Assembly: GCA_033065855.1 (NCBI GenBank)
Contig: JAVXUO010002660.1
Location: 1 to 64,000, forward strand
Length of the DNA: 64,000 bases
Reading direction: 5' to 3'
Origin: Escallonia rubra
Lineage: Eukaryota > Streptophyta > Magnoliopsida > Escalloniales > Escalloniaceae
The stretch's first letter is position 1. Every line of letters starts with the position of its first letter. Positions 44,533-55,503 of the stretch are shown here, in pieces. Below the pieces are notes generated by a model, which searched no databases, was not told where the DNA came from, and worked only from the letters and a program-made list of their open reading frames with translations. The position numbers and the translations under genes were made by a program.

Positions 44533-45625
44533 ATGCCTCCTAGGCGTTCTAATCGTAATGCCAACGAACCTCACAGTCCACCAACGAATGACGGAGTTGC
44601 TGAAGCCATTGTACACGGATTTCAGAATTTGGCAAACCTAATTGCAGGAGGTAACGGGGTACCGCTACACCAAAATCAGAACAATGGGCCGAATGATGGT
44701 GTTAAGACTGGAGATGTGGAGAAATTCAAAAAGTTAGTGCCCGCCTTTAGAGGGGAACCCGATCCGGAGAAGGCTGAAGCATGGGTGAACCAAAGTGACA
44801 AGGTGTTCGACCTTTGGGATACCAGTGATGAGCAAAAGGTGGAGTATGCAGTATTCATGTTAGAAGATGAAGTTGACCATTGGTGGAAGATGGTCAAGCG
44901 CACACAAAGGATCAATGCTGATCATCCCATGACTTGGGAACGGTTCAAGAACATTTTCTTCAAGAAGTACTTTCCTCAAAATGTAAGAGATCAGAAGGAG
45001 GAAGAATTCTTGAAGTTAGTACAGAATGATATGATGGTAGCAGAATATGAGGCGAAGTTCACCTCATTGTCAAGGCATGCCCCGCATTTGGTTGACACCG
45101 AAAATCGTAAGGCAAGAAGATTTGAGAAGGGATTGAAGCGCGGCATCAAGAACAGATTGTTGGCTCTAAAGCTTCCGACTTATGCCAAGGTGGTTGAACG
45201 GGCTGAAATTCTAAAGATGGACTACGGGGAATTTTTTAAGGAGCAAGAGGAATTGAGGCACAAAATAAGCCGTGCAGAAACATTCGGATAAGAGCAAGAG
45301 CGGTGGTCAGAACAAGAAGAAAGCCACTTTACAGGAAGGTATGAAATCGACTCAAGGGGGTACGAAAGTTTGCGCTACTTGTGGCAAAAATCATGGGGAC
45401 AAGCCTTGCCATCGTTTGACAAATTCATGTTTCAATTGTGGGAAGGTGGGGCATTATGCTATGGAATGCCCGTATCCGAAGAAAGAGAAGACCTTCAATG
45501 CTCAAGCTCCGGTTGGAGCTAAACCGCCAATGGGGGACAAGAGGCCGAGAGTACAAGGCCGTGCTTATGCTTTGACTGCCAAGGATGCCACAACTTCTAA
45601 CGACGTAGTGGCATGTACAGTTTAG
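44533..45625 (+). pseudogene. Family F gag (capsid and nucleocapsid), one frameshift
   Basis: The first 252 codons are uninterrupted from MPPRRSNRNANEPHSPPTND. Retrotrans_gag motifs are FRGEPDPEKAEAWVNQSDKV, VDHWWKMVKRTQR, WERFKNIFFKKYFPQNVRDQ and ARRFEKGLKRGIKNRL. A frame change near 45265-45290 leads to the nucleocapsid, CATCGKNHGDKPC and CFNCGKVGHYAMEC (45425-45470), and the frame ends at a TAG (45623). Downstream protease and RT are in the same frame as the nucleocapsid, so the original was a single gag-pol reading frame. Confidence 0.92.
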
Positions 45626-46459
45626 ATTGGTTCTCATTCTTTTCATGCATTGTTTGACCCTGGATCCACGCATTCGTTTATAACCCCTTCTCTTGCGTGT
45701 AAGTTGGGTTCTGACCCACGACTTTTAGAGTTTGATTTGATGATTGATACCCCGGTGGGGAAATCTGTATTAGTATTTACCGTGTACAAGCCTTGCTTGG
45801 TACGCATTGAGGGTAGAGTGTTACCCGCTGACCTTATAGCTATGGACATTCGGGATTTTGACGTTATTCTCGGTATGGACTGGTTGTCTTCCTACCATGC
45901 CTCGTTGGATTGCTATGCCAAAGAAGTGCATTTCTGGATTCCCGGTCAACCCAAGTTCAAGTTTAAGGGTTCTACGCCCATTACTTCATCTTGCCTTGTA
46001 TCTGCCTTGCAGGCTAGGCGTTTGCTTCGGAAGGGATGTCAAAGATATTTAGCTCACATTGTGGATACTCGAGTAGCTGTTCAAAATTTATCCGCTATTC
46101 CTGTCGTTGATGAATTTTTGGATGTGTTTTCGGAGGAACTCCCTAGTCTTCCTCAAAATCATGAAATCGAGTTTGTTATAGATCTTATACCAGGAGCTGC
46201 TCCCATTTCTAAGGTTCCTTATCGTATGGCCCCGGCCGAGCTCAAAGAACTTAAGGTGCAACTTCAAGAATTGCTCAAGAAAGGCTTCATTCGCCCGAGC
46301 GTCTCTCCTTGGGGTGCTCCTGTTTTATTTGTAAAGAAGAAGGACGGAACGTTGAGATTGTGTATTGACTATAGGGAGTTGAACCGTATTACAGTTCGCA
46401 ACAAGTATCCTTTGCCACGGATTGACGATTTGTTTGATCAACTACAAGGTGCGGAATAA
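45626..46459 (+). pseudogene. Family F aspartic protease and RT N-terminus
   Basis: In the same frame as the nucleocapsid, it starts after the stop at 45623-45625. The protease site is [19 protein letters not shown] (DPG in place of the usual DSG), followed by [20 protein letters not shown]. The RT begins at [20 protein letters not shown] and continues [20 protein letters not shown] and [20 protein letters not shown]. It ends at TAA 46457-46459, which replaces an aromatic codon in the usual [16 protein letters not shown] motif. Confidence 0.93.
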
Positions 46460-47647
46460 TTTTCCAAGATTGATTTGAGATCGGGGTACCACCAATTGAA
46501 GATTAGGAAGGATGATATATCCAAGACTGCTTTTCGCACGAGGTACGGACACTATGAGTTTGTTGTAATGCCGTTTGGGTTAACTAACGCACCTGCAGCA
46601 TTTATGGACTTAATGAATCGGGTATTCAAGCGATATTTGGACCAATTCGTCATAGTCTTTATCGATGACATATTGATCTACTCTAGAAGCAAGGAAGAAC
46701 ATGAAGAGCATTTACGTCTGGTGCTACAGATTTTGAGGGAAGAGAAGCTTTATGCCAAGTTTGATAAATGTGAGTTTTGGCTTGAAAAAGTTGTGTTTTT
46801 AGGGCATGTGGTATCTAAAGGCAGGATCTCGGTGGATCCATCCAAGGTAGAGGCAGTGTGGAATTGGGAAAGACCGAGAACGGTCAGTGAAGTTCGTAGT
46901 TTCCTTGGTTTGGCTGGCTATTATCGCAGGTTTATTGAGGGGTTTTCAAAACTCGTTATTCCATTGATTCGATTGACTCGAAAGAAGGTTAGGTTCGAGT
47001 GGTCAGAAGAGTGTGATCGCAGTTTTCTAGAATTAAAGAAAAGATTAGTTTCGGCTCCGGTCCTTTCTCTACCTTCGGGGACTGGAGGATTTGTGGTTTA
47101 TAGCGATGCTTCACGAAAGGGTTTGGGATGTGTATTGATGCAACATGGGCGAGTTATTGCGTATGGCTCGCGACAACTCAAAATGTATGAAGTGAGCTAC
47201 CCAACACATGACTTGGAATTAGCTGCAATGGTTTTCGCTTTGAAAATTTGGAGGCACTATCTCTATGGTGAGACGTGTGAGATATACACAGATCACAAGA
47301 GTCTTAAGTTTTTATTCACGCAAAAAGAATTGAATATGCGACAACGTCGATGGTTGGAATTGCTTAAGGACTATGACTGCAAGATCTTGTATCATCCGGG
47401 GAAAGCTAATGTGGTCGCCGATGCTCTTAGCCGAAAGAACACAGGTACGTGTGCAGCCCTTTTAACTTCACGTAAGGAAATTCTTGCGAATCTTGAAAGT
47501 TTGGGTGTGGATGTTTTGGTATCCAGGACGGGAAACTATTTGGCAAATTTAATGGCGCGACTTACCTTGATCGAGAGAATTAGGCAAGCTCAGATTTTGG
47601 ATTCAAAATTTGTTAAGATTAGAGAACAAGTTGGAGAAGGTAAATAA
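46460..47647 (+). pseudogene. Family F RT palm and RNase H
   Basis: The RT continues [40 protein letters not shown] and the catalytic box [10 protein letters not shown]. The connection [18 protein letters not shown] follows. RNase H has [40 protein letters not shown] and [11 protein letters not shown]. The segment is open for 390 codons and carries all the RT and RNase H residues I can check, so it is the best-preserved enzyme segment in the window. It ends at TAA 47645-47647. Confidence 0.94.
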
Positions 47648-49018
47648 CCAGAGTTCAGAATTGACGCCGATGGGGCATTGCGTTTTGGAGACAGATTATG
47701 TGTTCCTTCTGATGTGGGATTAAAGGAGGAAATTTTGCGAGACGCGCATAATTCCAGCTTCACAGTTCATCCAGGTAGCACTAAGATGTATCGAGATTTG
47801 CGGGACGTGTTTTGGTGGAACGATATGAAAAGGGAGATAGCGGATTTTGTCGCTCGATGCCTTACTTGTCAGCAAGTTAAAGCGGAACATCAATGACCTG
47901 CGGGACCTCTACAACCTCTCACTATCCCTTAATGGAAGTGGGAACGTATTGCCATGGACTTTGTGTCGGGGTTGACTAGGACAAGGCAAGGACACGATTC
48001 GGTTTGGGTAATAATTGATCGTTTGACCAAGTCAGCACATTTCATTCCGGTTAAGGTTACCTATAGCTTGGAGAGGTTAGCCAAACTTTACATTCAAGAG
48101 ATTGTTCGACTCCACGGTGTACCCGTTTCAATCGTTTCGGATAGAGATGCACGTTTTACGTCAAAAATTTGGCGCAGTTTGCAAAAAGCCTTGCGTACTA
48201 AACTTGACCTTAGTACGGCTTATCATCCTCAAAGTGATGGAGAGTCAGAGAGAACGATTCAGATTTTAGAAGACATGCTTAGGGCTTGCTCGTTAAACTT
48301 CAAGAATAGTTGGGCTGATCAATTGCCCCTTGTGGAGTTTGCTTACAACAATAGCTTTCAGGCTAGTATTGGTATGGCACCATTTGAGGCCTTGTATGGG
48401 CGGAGATGTAGAACGCCAATTTGTTGGCTCGAAGTTGGAGAGGAGAAACTTTTGGGTGCCTTAGGGCCCGAGATAGTACAAGCTACCTCGGAGAAAGTTC
48501 GTTTGATCAAGGATAATTTGCTAGTGGCTCAAAGTCGTCAAAAGAGTTATGCGGATAATAGAAGACGTGAGCTAAATTTCGAAGTGGGAGACCATGTATT
48601 TCTCAAAGTATCGCCTTGGAAGGGAGTAATGCGTTTTGGGAAGAAGGGCAAGCTTAACCCAAGATTTATCTGACCATTTGAGATCTTGAGGAGAGTTGGA
48701 CCGGTCGCTTACCAAGTTGCCTTACCTCCAAGCTTGTCGCAAGTACATGATGTGTTTCATGTATCAACCTTGAGGAAATACGTGCCAGATTCTTCACATG
48801 TCATACATTTCGAACCTGTGGAGATTCAGGAGGACCTATCGTACGAGGAACGCCCAGTGAAAATCTTGGACCGCAAGGATCAAATTTTGCGCACAAAAAC
48901 CATTAAGTTGGTTAAAGTGCTTTGGCGTAACCATTCGGTGGAAGAAGTCACGTGGGAACCCGAGGATGCTATGCGCGAAAAGCACCTTCACCTCTTTGAT
49001 GTTTACGGTATGTTTTAA
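47648..49018 (+). pseudogene. Family F integrase and chromodomain-like tail
   Basis: The zinc finger has H and H in ILRDAHNSSFTVHPGSTKMY and C and C in VARCLTCQQVKAEHQ. The core follows: MDFVSGLTRTRQGHDSVWVI, VSIVSDRDARFTSKIW and HPQSDGESERTIQILEDMLR, giving an intact D-D-E. The GPY/F-like region and tail include GDHVFLKVSPWKGVMRFGKK, HDVFHVSTLRKYVPD and VLWRNHSVEEVTWEPEDAMR. In-frame stops are TGA 47894, TAA near 47931 and TGA 48671. They can be explained by single-base changes, and no frameshift is seen in this part. Confidence 0.93.
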
Positions 49019-49035
49019 TTCCGCGGACGGAATTC

Positions 49036-49052
49036 TTTTAAGGGGGGGAGAA
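49036..49052 (+). other. Polypurine tract of family F
   Basis: TTTTAAGGGGGGGAGAA immediately precedes the 3' LTR start TGTAGTACCCC at 49053. Confidence 0.88.
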
Positions 49053-50483
49053 TGTAGTACCCCAAAATTTTCCTTTCTTGTGTTTTAAGTTAAGCTTAAA
49101 AATAAAAATAATTTTTTTTTATGAATAGTACTTTCAGTCGAATGAATAGTGCTTTTAGTCGACTGAAAGTCACTTTTTAGTCGAATTTAAGGGTTTTAGT
49201 CGAATTAAAACTTTTTAGTCGACTGAAAGGCACTTTTTAGTCGAATCTAAACCTTTTAGTCGAATTAAAACTATTTTAGTCGAATGAAAACTCTTTTAGT
49301 CGACTGAAAGGCACTTTTTAGTCAAATCTAAACCTTTTTAGTCAAATCTAAACCTTTTTAGTCGAATCTAAACCTTTTAGTGGACTAAAACTCATGTTGC
49401 TTCGAATGAAAGGTGTAATTTTACCTTCATATAAATAGTTTCTTGATTTTTCTTTCTAGCCCTTTTGTTCTCGATTTCTTTCTCTTTTGCGGCGGAGAGA
49501 GAGAGAATAGGAGGCTTGGGAAGCTCATTGGTGCTTTAAGATTTTCTTTGGTTCAAAAGCTTGTTTGAGGTAAGGGTTTATACGATTTTTGCTGTGAAAA
49601 GGTATCTTCAAAAATCCGAAGGCTTATACTTTCGTCACTTTTGATTCATCTATGCTCGTTTGTAATTGATTGCTCCACTTATGCCTTCTTGAGAACATTG
49701 TTTACCCCTTCTCATTTGTGCCTTAATGATGCTCAACTTTGAATTTGTACATTTGTGACCGTCAATTTAAGATTGACATTGACTATGTTGAACAACTCTC
49801 AAATTGAGAGGGTCCTTTGGACACATATTTGTTATACTAGAGAGCCAAAGCCTCTTAGTATGCTCCGGAGCACGCGTTTGATGTTTGTATGTTTGGTTCG
49901 ACATTTGGGTCTTATGACCACCATAGTCATCCCATGTTTGTAGCATACCCTACATATTATTGAAATGTGTTTTGGATTAATTGCTAATCTTTGATACTTC
50001 GATATTTGATAGTGAGACATGATTGGTCCGTGTCATATCCCATATTGTTATTAGAATATACCATTACTGCTTGACATCTTACCATTTGACTACCCTACTG
50101 GGCTATTTGAGCTCACCCCTTTGTCTTCTTACCTTGCCTTTGCCACGGGTGAAAGAAGTGACTCTTGATTCTTATTGCAGCGTTGGAGCTATGAGATTTT
50201 GCTTTTGGTTTGATAAACTTTGTAGTTTATTTCTTTTGGGAACTTTACCCGGTTAGGGTATTTTGATAGAATTGTTTTGTAGATCTATTTGTCCACTGCG
50301 ATTAGAAATCCTTTTGTATGGGCATATTTTTGGGAACGCGTTGTAATAGACTTTTGTTAAATATGGTAATACTTTATGTTTGGAGGCTTTTAGTGCTCTG
50401 TTTATACCATCATCATCTATATGGTAATAGTATATCATGAGGTTTGCTTTGAAGTCGAGGCCTTCCGGTTTTGGGGCGTGACA
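49053..50483 (+). mobile_element. 3' LTR of family F (1431 bp)
   Basis: It starts TGTAGTACCCCAAAA and ends GGGGCGTGACA. U3 carries about 13 AGTCGA/AGTCAA motifs (49136-49385), followed by TATAAATA (49430-49437) and a short GAGAGA run. It is complete, unlike the 5' LTR, and gives the full LTR length. Confidence 0.9.
49136..49390 (+). repeat. TTTTAGTCGA motif array in F U3
   Basis: About 13 copies of TTTTAGTCGAAT or TTTTAGTCGACT are separated by 8-20 bases, ending 40 bp before the TATA box. The 5' LTR retains seven of them (43160-43290). The position suggests promoter elements. Confidence 0.85.
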
Positions 50484-53400
50484 TATTGCAATTGAAATTA
50501 TTTGATATTGTTGATTTTATTATCTTGTTATTATCATGATGATTATTTCCTAGTGTTTTCTCTTGCATTGCACTTACATAGTCCATGAGTCTGTCCAACT
50601 AACTTTACGGTGAATTTTAGAATAGCAAACCAACTTAGTTTTGCGTGAAAATTTTATGAGGACCTTAAAATGGTGAGATGCTTCAATATCTGAAGTTTTG
50701 GGGCATTTCGAAGCTGATATCTATTTTTAGCGAAACTGGCTTCCGAGTGCTCCGTTAATTGTCAGTTAGGTATTTTTTAGCGAAAAATTACAAAAGGGCT
50801 TTTTACTCCCAAAAATGAATGTAGATATATAAATATATGTTTTAAAGTTGTTTTGAGATTTTTATTGGGGCGATGGCTGCCAGGTGTTTTTTTAAGTTTT
50901 CCCTAAAAAAGTTTTTGAGGAACTTTTTAGTCTGGAAATAGATGTAGTACATCTAAAAAGTTGTTCAGAAGCCGTTTTGGGGTGTTAGTGGTGTAGTGGC
51001 CATCAAAGGGTATTTTGGTAATTTGCCATGTTGGCGCTAAACTTTTGGTAACGCGCATAATTTGGCATCCAGAGTGACGGGAAGTGAGGAAAGGCATTAA
51101 TACGCCTAAAATGAGGGAGCTACTAATGTGGATGCGTCGATAAGGCTAGGTTAAGGATCTGGCTGTCAGATCGGAACAACTAGCCATTGTAAGACACCAT
51201 GAACTGTTAAATGGAAAGGGGTAGAATAAAGTGTGCGTTTATGTTTGAATGATGCCTGACGAGCAAGGTATTATTTGACTAGGTGGTGCTACTCGTTGCA
51301 ATCTGAGGTTGCGAGTTAATAACCTCTTTGGCCAAAGGCCAATCAGATAAGGACAGTGTGATTCTGATATGCTAGTTCATTGTTTCGATTAGCATGCCAT
51401 GTTCCTGACGTTTATGTTAAACTCTTATTGTTATGATTGGACACCGATAGTCATTGTGACCGTTATTCGTTTATTTGAATTATGTTGTTGAAGATTTAAG
51501 GTAGAATAATTTCCCTTAGTTCGTCTCGTTGATGAAGTTTTGTAAGGATAATGCGTGTTCAAGTATGTTATGATTCGGTTCAATTAGCATAGACGTTGGA
51601 CATTGGAGAGGATTTTGCGTAGGGATTGTTGTGTGATTGCTGTGAGATGTTGGAAATTATTGACAACTGATGTTTCTTCTAACTAAGAACGTTGTTGAGG
51701 ACTTGTGGTCATGTTTCTCCCGAGTCCACCCTATTGTCAATTGGTGATGTTAAGTAGAGGATGTTGTGTTGTTGTCCTGAGATGTCGAAAATTATTGATG
51801 CCCGATATTTCTCTTATTTGAGAACATTGTTGAGGACTTGTGGTTAAGTTTCTCCCGAGTCCACCCTGTTGATGATGCTTATGCAAAATTTTGGTTGTGA
51901 TGTTGAACACCGGGTGATTCTGTGACCCAATAATTCTTGCTTGAGTTTTGTTGTTGAGGACATAAGGTGAAATAATTTCCCTTAGTCCGCCCCGTGGATG
52001 AAGCCTTGTTGTTTTGGCTGTAACGTGGTTAGGGACAAACACTCTTTATGAGTTCCCTTCTTGATGACAGTGTCTTTTTTTATTATCTGAGACTGAGATG
52101 AACATCTTGTATAATGGGACATAAAAATGAGGAGGACGACTTGTGAAACATGATCACTGGCCAAAAAAAAAAAAGGATGTATGGCACTCGTGTTGAGTCT
52201 GTCGTGACTGGTCCAGCTTAGTCCGTCGTGTTTGAGTTGCATTGCATTTGATTTGATTTTAATGTTAATATTTTTAATGACTTGCATTTTGTTGATGTTT
52301 ACTTTTGCAATTCTTGATTTAGTGTTCACTTGCATAGTCAGTCAGTTAGTCAGTCACTCAATCTTGTCCATGAGAAGGTGGCAATCATGTTGTTCTGTTG
52401 GGCCTTGAAGCCGCTAGGTCTAACGAAAGAAAAATATCATTTGACAAATTACGTTGATGCTAAAATTTATTGTAAACTCTTGATTCATTGTTATCAGTGA
52501 GATGATTGTTATTCCTATGAGACCTTCGAATCACTTGTACACGATGTTCCTCGTGTTGTCTTCACTGGGCGATTTGCTCTCCTTCCTTATATTGTGTTGT
52601 GCAGGTTATAAGATTAACCAAAGAGAACCCTCTAGGAAGGGAAAAGAAACAAGCTAGAAGAGTTGAGCGAGGTGATAAGTCGAGGTGAGACAAGCTAGAA
52701 ATGGTAAGACAAAGGTTGAGCTGTGGGATACGTTGAGAGGAGCTACACGACTACAGTCGTTTATTACGTTGTTTAAGGACATGAAAGTCTTCCACTGCAG
52801 TATGATGTATGTTGTAAGAAATTTTTGTTCGGACACAATGTAGTTGCTCTATATTCTGCATATGATTGTGATTATGATCGATAACGCAGGTCGAGTCTTT
52901 CATGTTTGAGTTGCATTGGATTTGATTTTATTTTGATGTTAACAATTTTAAAGACTTGCATTTCATTGATGTTTACTTTTGCGATTCTTGATTTAGTGTT
53001 CACTTGCATAGTCAGTCTGTCTTGTCCATGAGGAGGTGACACTAATGTTGTTTTGTTGGGCCTTGAAGCCGCTCAGTCTAACGAAAGCAATATATCATTT
53101 GGAAAATTACGTTGATGCTGAAATTTATGTAAACTCTTGATTCATTGTTATCATTGCGATGATTATTATTCCTCCGAGACCTTCGAATCACTTGTACACG
53201 ATGCTCCTCATGTTGTCTTTACTTGGCAATTTGTGCTCATTCCTTATGTTGTATTGTGCAGGTTATAAGATTGACCAAAGAGGATCCTCTAGGAAGGGAA
53301 AAGAAACAAGCTAGAAGAGTTGAGCGAGGAGATAAGTCGAGGTGAGACAAGCTAGAAATGGTAAGACAAAGGTTGGGCTGCGGGGTACGTTGAGAGGAGC

Positions 53401-53609
53401 TACAAGACAACAATCGTGTATTACGTTGTTGTGTATATGTTATTTAAGGACTTGAAAGTTTTCCGCTGCAATATGATGTATTTTGTAAGGACACAATTTA
53501 GAGCATCTATTAATGATGTATAAAAGTGTAGTTGCTCGGTATTCTGCATAGGATTGTGATTATGATCGATAACTCAGCCGGTAATGTCACCAGGGTTGAG
53601 GGTGTCGCA
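50484..53609 (+). mobile_element. Family G/E-type LTR sequence, rearranged, right side of F
   Basis: Bases 50484-50597 match the G LTR near 40130-40225 (GCAATTGAA...TTATTTGATATTG). Bases 50598-50800 are the shared core (GATGCTTCAATATCTGAA, CTGGCTTCCGAGTGCTC). The rest is G-like, with the TGTTGAGGACTTGTGGT and GACTGAGATGAACATC blocks, ending AGGGTGTCGCA at 53609, equivalent to the G LTR end at 40753. It includes a 674-bp tandem duplication. Probably the 3' LTR of G, its left part lost. No gene is seen. Confidence 0.65.
52231..53578 (+). repeat. 674-bp tandem duplication in the G LTR
   Basis: Unit 1 starts TTTGAGTTGCATTGCATTTG at 52231 and unit 2 starts TTTGAGTTGCATTGGATTTG at 52905. Both contain GGGCCTTGAAGCCGCT, GGTTATAAGATTRACCAAAG and AAACAAGCTAGAAGAGTTGA, and both end near GATTATGATCGATAAC. 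They differ by scattered substitutions and small indels. Confidence 0.85.
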
Positions 53610-53758
53610 CTATTGATATTAGTAAAAATCATATTTAACACTCTTGCACAAATTACATCGACACCCGTCACCACTTTCGCAGACATTTTAACAAAACCAT
53701 TAGCTGAAGCCGATTTTTGTTCTCTGTGTCGCTTAGAAATGTGTGGCCTTAGCTAGAT
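53610..53758 (+). pseudogene. Copia RNase H C-terminus (right half of the split copia)
   Basis: It reads IDISKNHI then, after a stop, a degraded HS-TK-IDT block, and finally TTFADILTKPLAEADFC, ending at a TAG (53754-53756). ADILTKPL is the hallmark end of copia pol. It begins exactly where the G-type LTR ends, and the left half of the copia ends where the G LTR begins (38077), so the two pieces are probably one element. The RT and most of RNase H (over 1 kb) are missing. Confidence 0.8.
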
Positions 53759-54117
53759 GTCTTCTTAATTAATTTTATCCTCCATATTTCTTTCTTCCTC
53801 ATTCTTTGTCAAAATCGTGTCTTTCGATCGATCACTTCAGATTTACTTTGACTAAAAACTTTATGATTCGGTCGTACTTATTTGTTCCTTTCGAATGAAA
53901 TTTCCTGTTGAAACACCTATCTTCTTTCTATATCTTTCATTCGAACGGATCTGGATTTAATTTAAATGAAAACATTTTGGGTTAAATATATTATTTTTGT
54001 TCTGAAGTTTTCGATCGACCGAATATTAGGTTCAATCGAATGCGAACTTCAGGTTTATCACTCTTCTGAAACTTTCAATCGAAAGAAAACTGTGTTTCAC
54101 TCTGTTCCCAACCTATC
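53759..54117 (+). mobile_element. Copia 3' region (post-pol), no gene
   Basis: AT-rich DNA after the pol stop with several TTCGAATG and ATCGAATG motifs like those of the copia LTR U3. No env-like frame is recognisable. Base composition changes sharply to GC-rich at about 54118. Confidence 0.45.
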
Positions 54118-55102
54118 TTGGTCGGACCTAAGGGCCCACTGGGGGTCCCGCTTCGTGCAAACAGGTTGACAGATTCAACGGTCAAATTTCCAACGTATCG
54201 AACATGTCAACATGCGCACGCTCAAGTCACGTGCATTTTTCGCTCCGCGCGCCTTGTGTGCGACTTAGGCACGATTTATTTCACGTTGACGTCACTCACG
54301 GTAGCACGATCGTCACACCGAGACCACCCGAGCACCTTTTCACCAAAAATATCGACCGACGGCGCAACCGGAGCAACGGGGTCAAGGGGCAAAGGCCTTG
54401 GCCAACCCCATGGGGTTGGCCAAGCAACCCTTGGCCTCCCCCAAGCCTATGGGGTAGGCCTCGGCCTCCCACGGGGGTTGGCCTTGGCCTTCCACCCCCC
54501 CGGCTGTTCACTTTTTGCAGCAAGTCCTTTTTCACGCTTTGTACGTCCCATGGGTACGATTCACGTCGACACGCTCCTCGTAACGCAACTTCCGCGTGCC
54601 CGAAGTTCACCGAAAGGGGGAGTGGCCTTGGCCTCCCTTCATGGGAGTTGTCCATTGGCCTTGGCCACCCCCTAGGGTCGACCTCGGCCTCCCCAAGGGG
54701 TCAACCTCGGCCTCCCCAAGGGTGGTGGCCTTGGCCTTCCCCCAATTTTTTGCCTATGGCCTCCCCTCCCGCATGCACTTGTTTTCTCGAGTCTTTGCAC
54801 CTCCGCAATGTTTTACGGACGTTCGTACATCAACCTCGCGACGTCCGTCATACATCAACCTCACAACATCCATCGTCCGTCGCCCGTGACTGCGCACCAC
54901 TCCCGCGATGCCCGTCGCCCAAAGTCGCGGGCTACCACCGAATGACCCGTCGTCGACGACCGCATACCATCACTCCTAACTTTTTCATTACTACATGTTG
55001 CATTCATTATCTTGTTATAACATGCACACTCAACTCACATCCCGTCTTCAGGACACCCGACGCGCGCCCGAGCGCCATCTCCGCGACGCTCGTCGCCACA
55101 CC

Positions 55103-55503
55103 CGTGCGCCACTTCCATGATACGTGCCTCGACACCAGGTATTGTCTCTGCGACGTTCGTCATCGCGCCCGTGCGCCACTTTCATAACATGTTCCCCGGC
55201 ACCAAGTGTTGTCTCCGCGACACTCGTCACCACGCCCGTGCACCACTTCCATGATACGTGCCCCAGCACCAGGTATTGTCTATGCGACATTCGTCGCGGC
55301 GCCCGTGCGCCACTTTCATAACACGTGCCCCGGTACCAAGTGTTATCTCTATGATGCTCGTCGCCGCGCCCGTACGCCACTTCCATGATACGTGCCCCGG
55401 CACCAGGTATTGTCTCCGTGACCTTCGTCGTCGCGCCCTTGCGCCACTTCAATGAGACATGCCCCGGCACCAGGTATTGTCTCACGACGGTCGTCGCCGA
55501 GCC
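55103..55503 (+). repeat. 67-bp minisatellite, six copies, alternating subtypes
   Basis: Units start at 55103, 55170, 55237, 55304, 55371 and 55438 (the last is 66 bp), each beginning CGTGCGCCACTT or a variant. Units 1, 3 and 5 share CCATGATACGTGCC and CAGGTATTGTCT; units 2 and 4 share TCATAACA and CAAGTGTT. This gives a 134-bp higher-order period. Shortened relatives follow at 55504-55600. Confidence 0.92.

Noticed and set aside
54204..55187. 327-codon open frame on the plus strand, one of the longest in the window
   Set aside because: It runs through GC-rich LTR DNA made of GGCCTTGGCC-type and 67-bp repeats. Stops are rare there by composition, other frames are open too, and no domain is recognisable.
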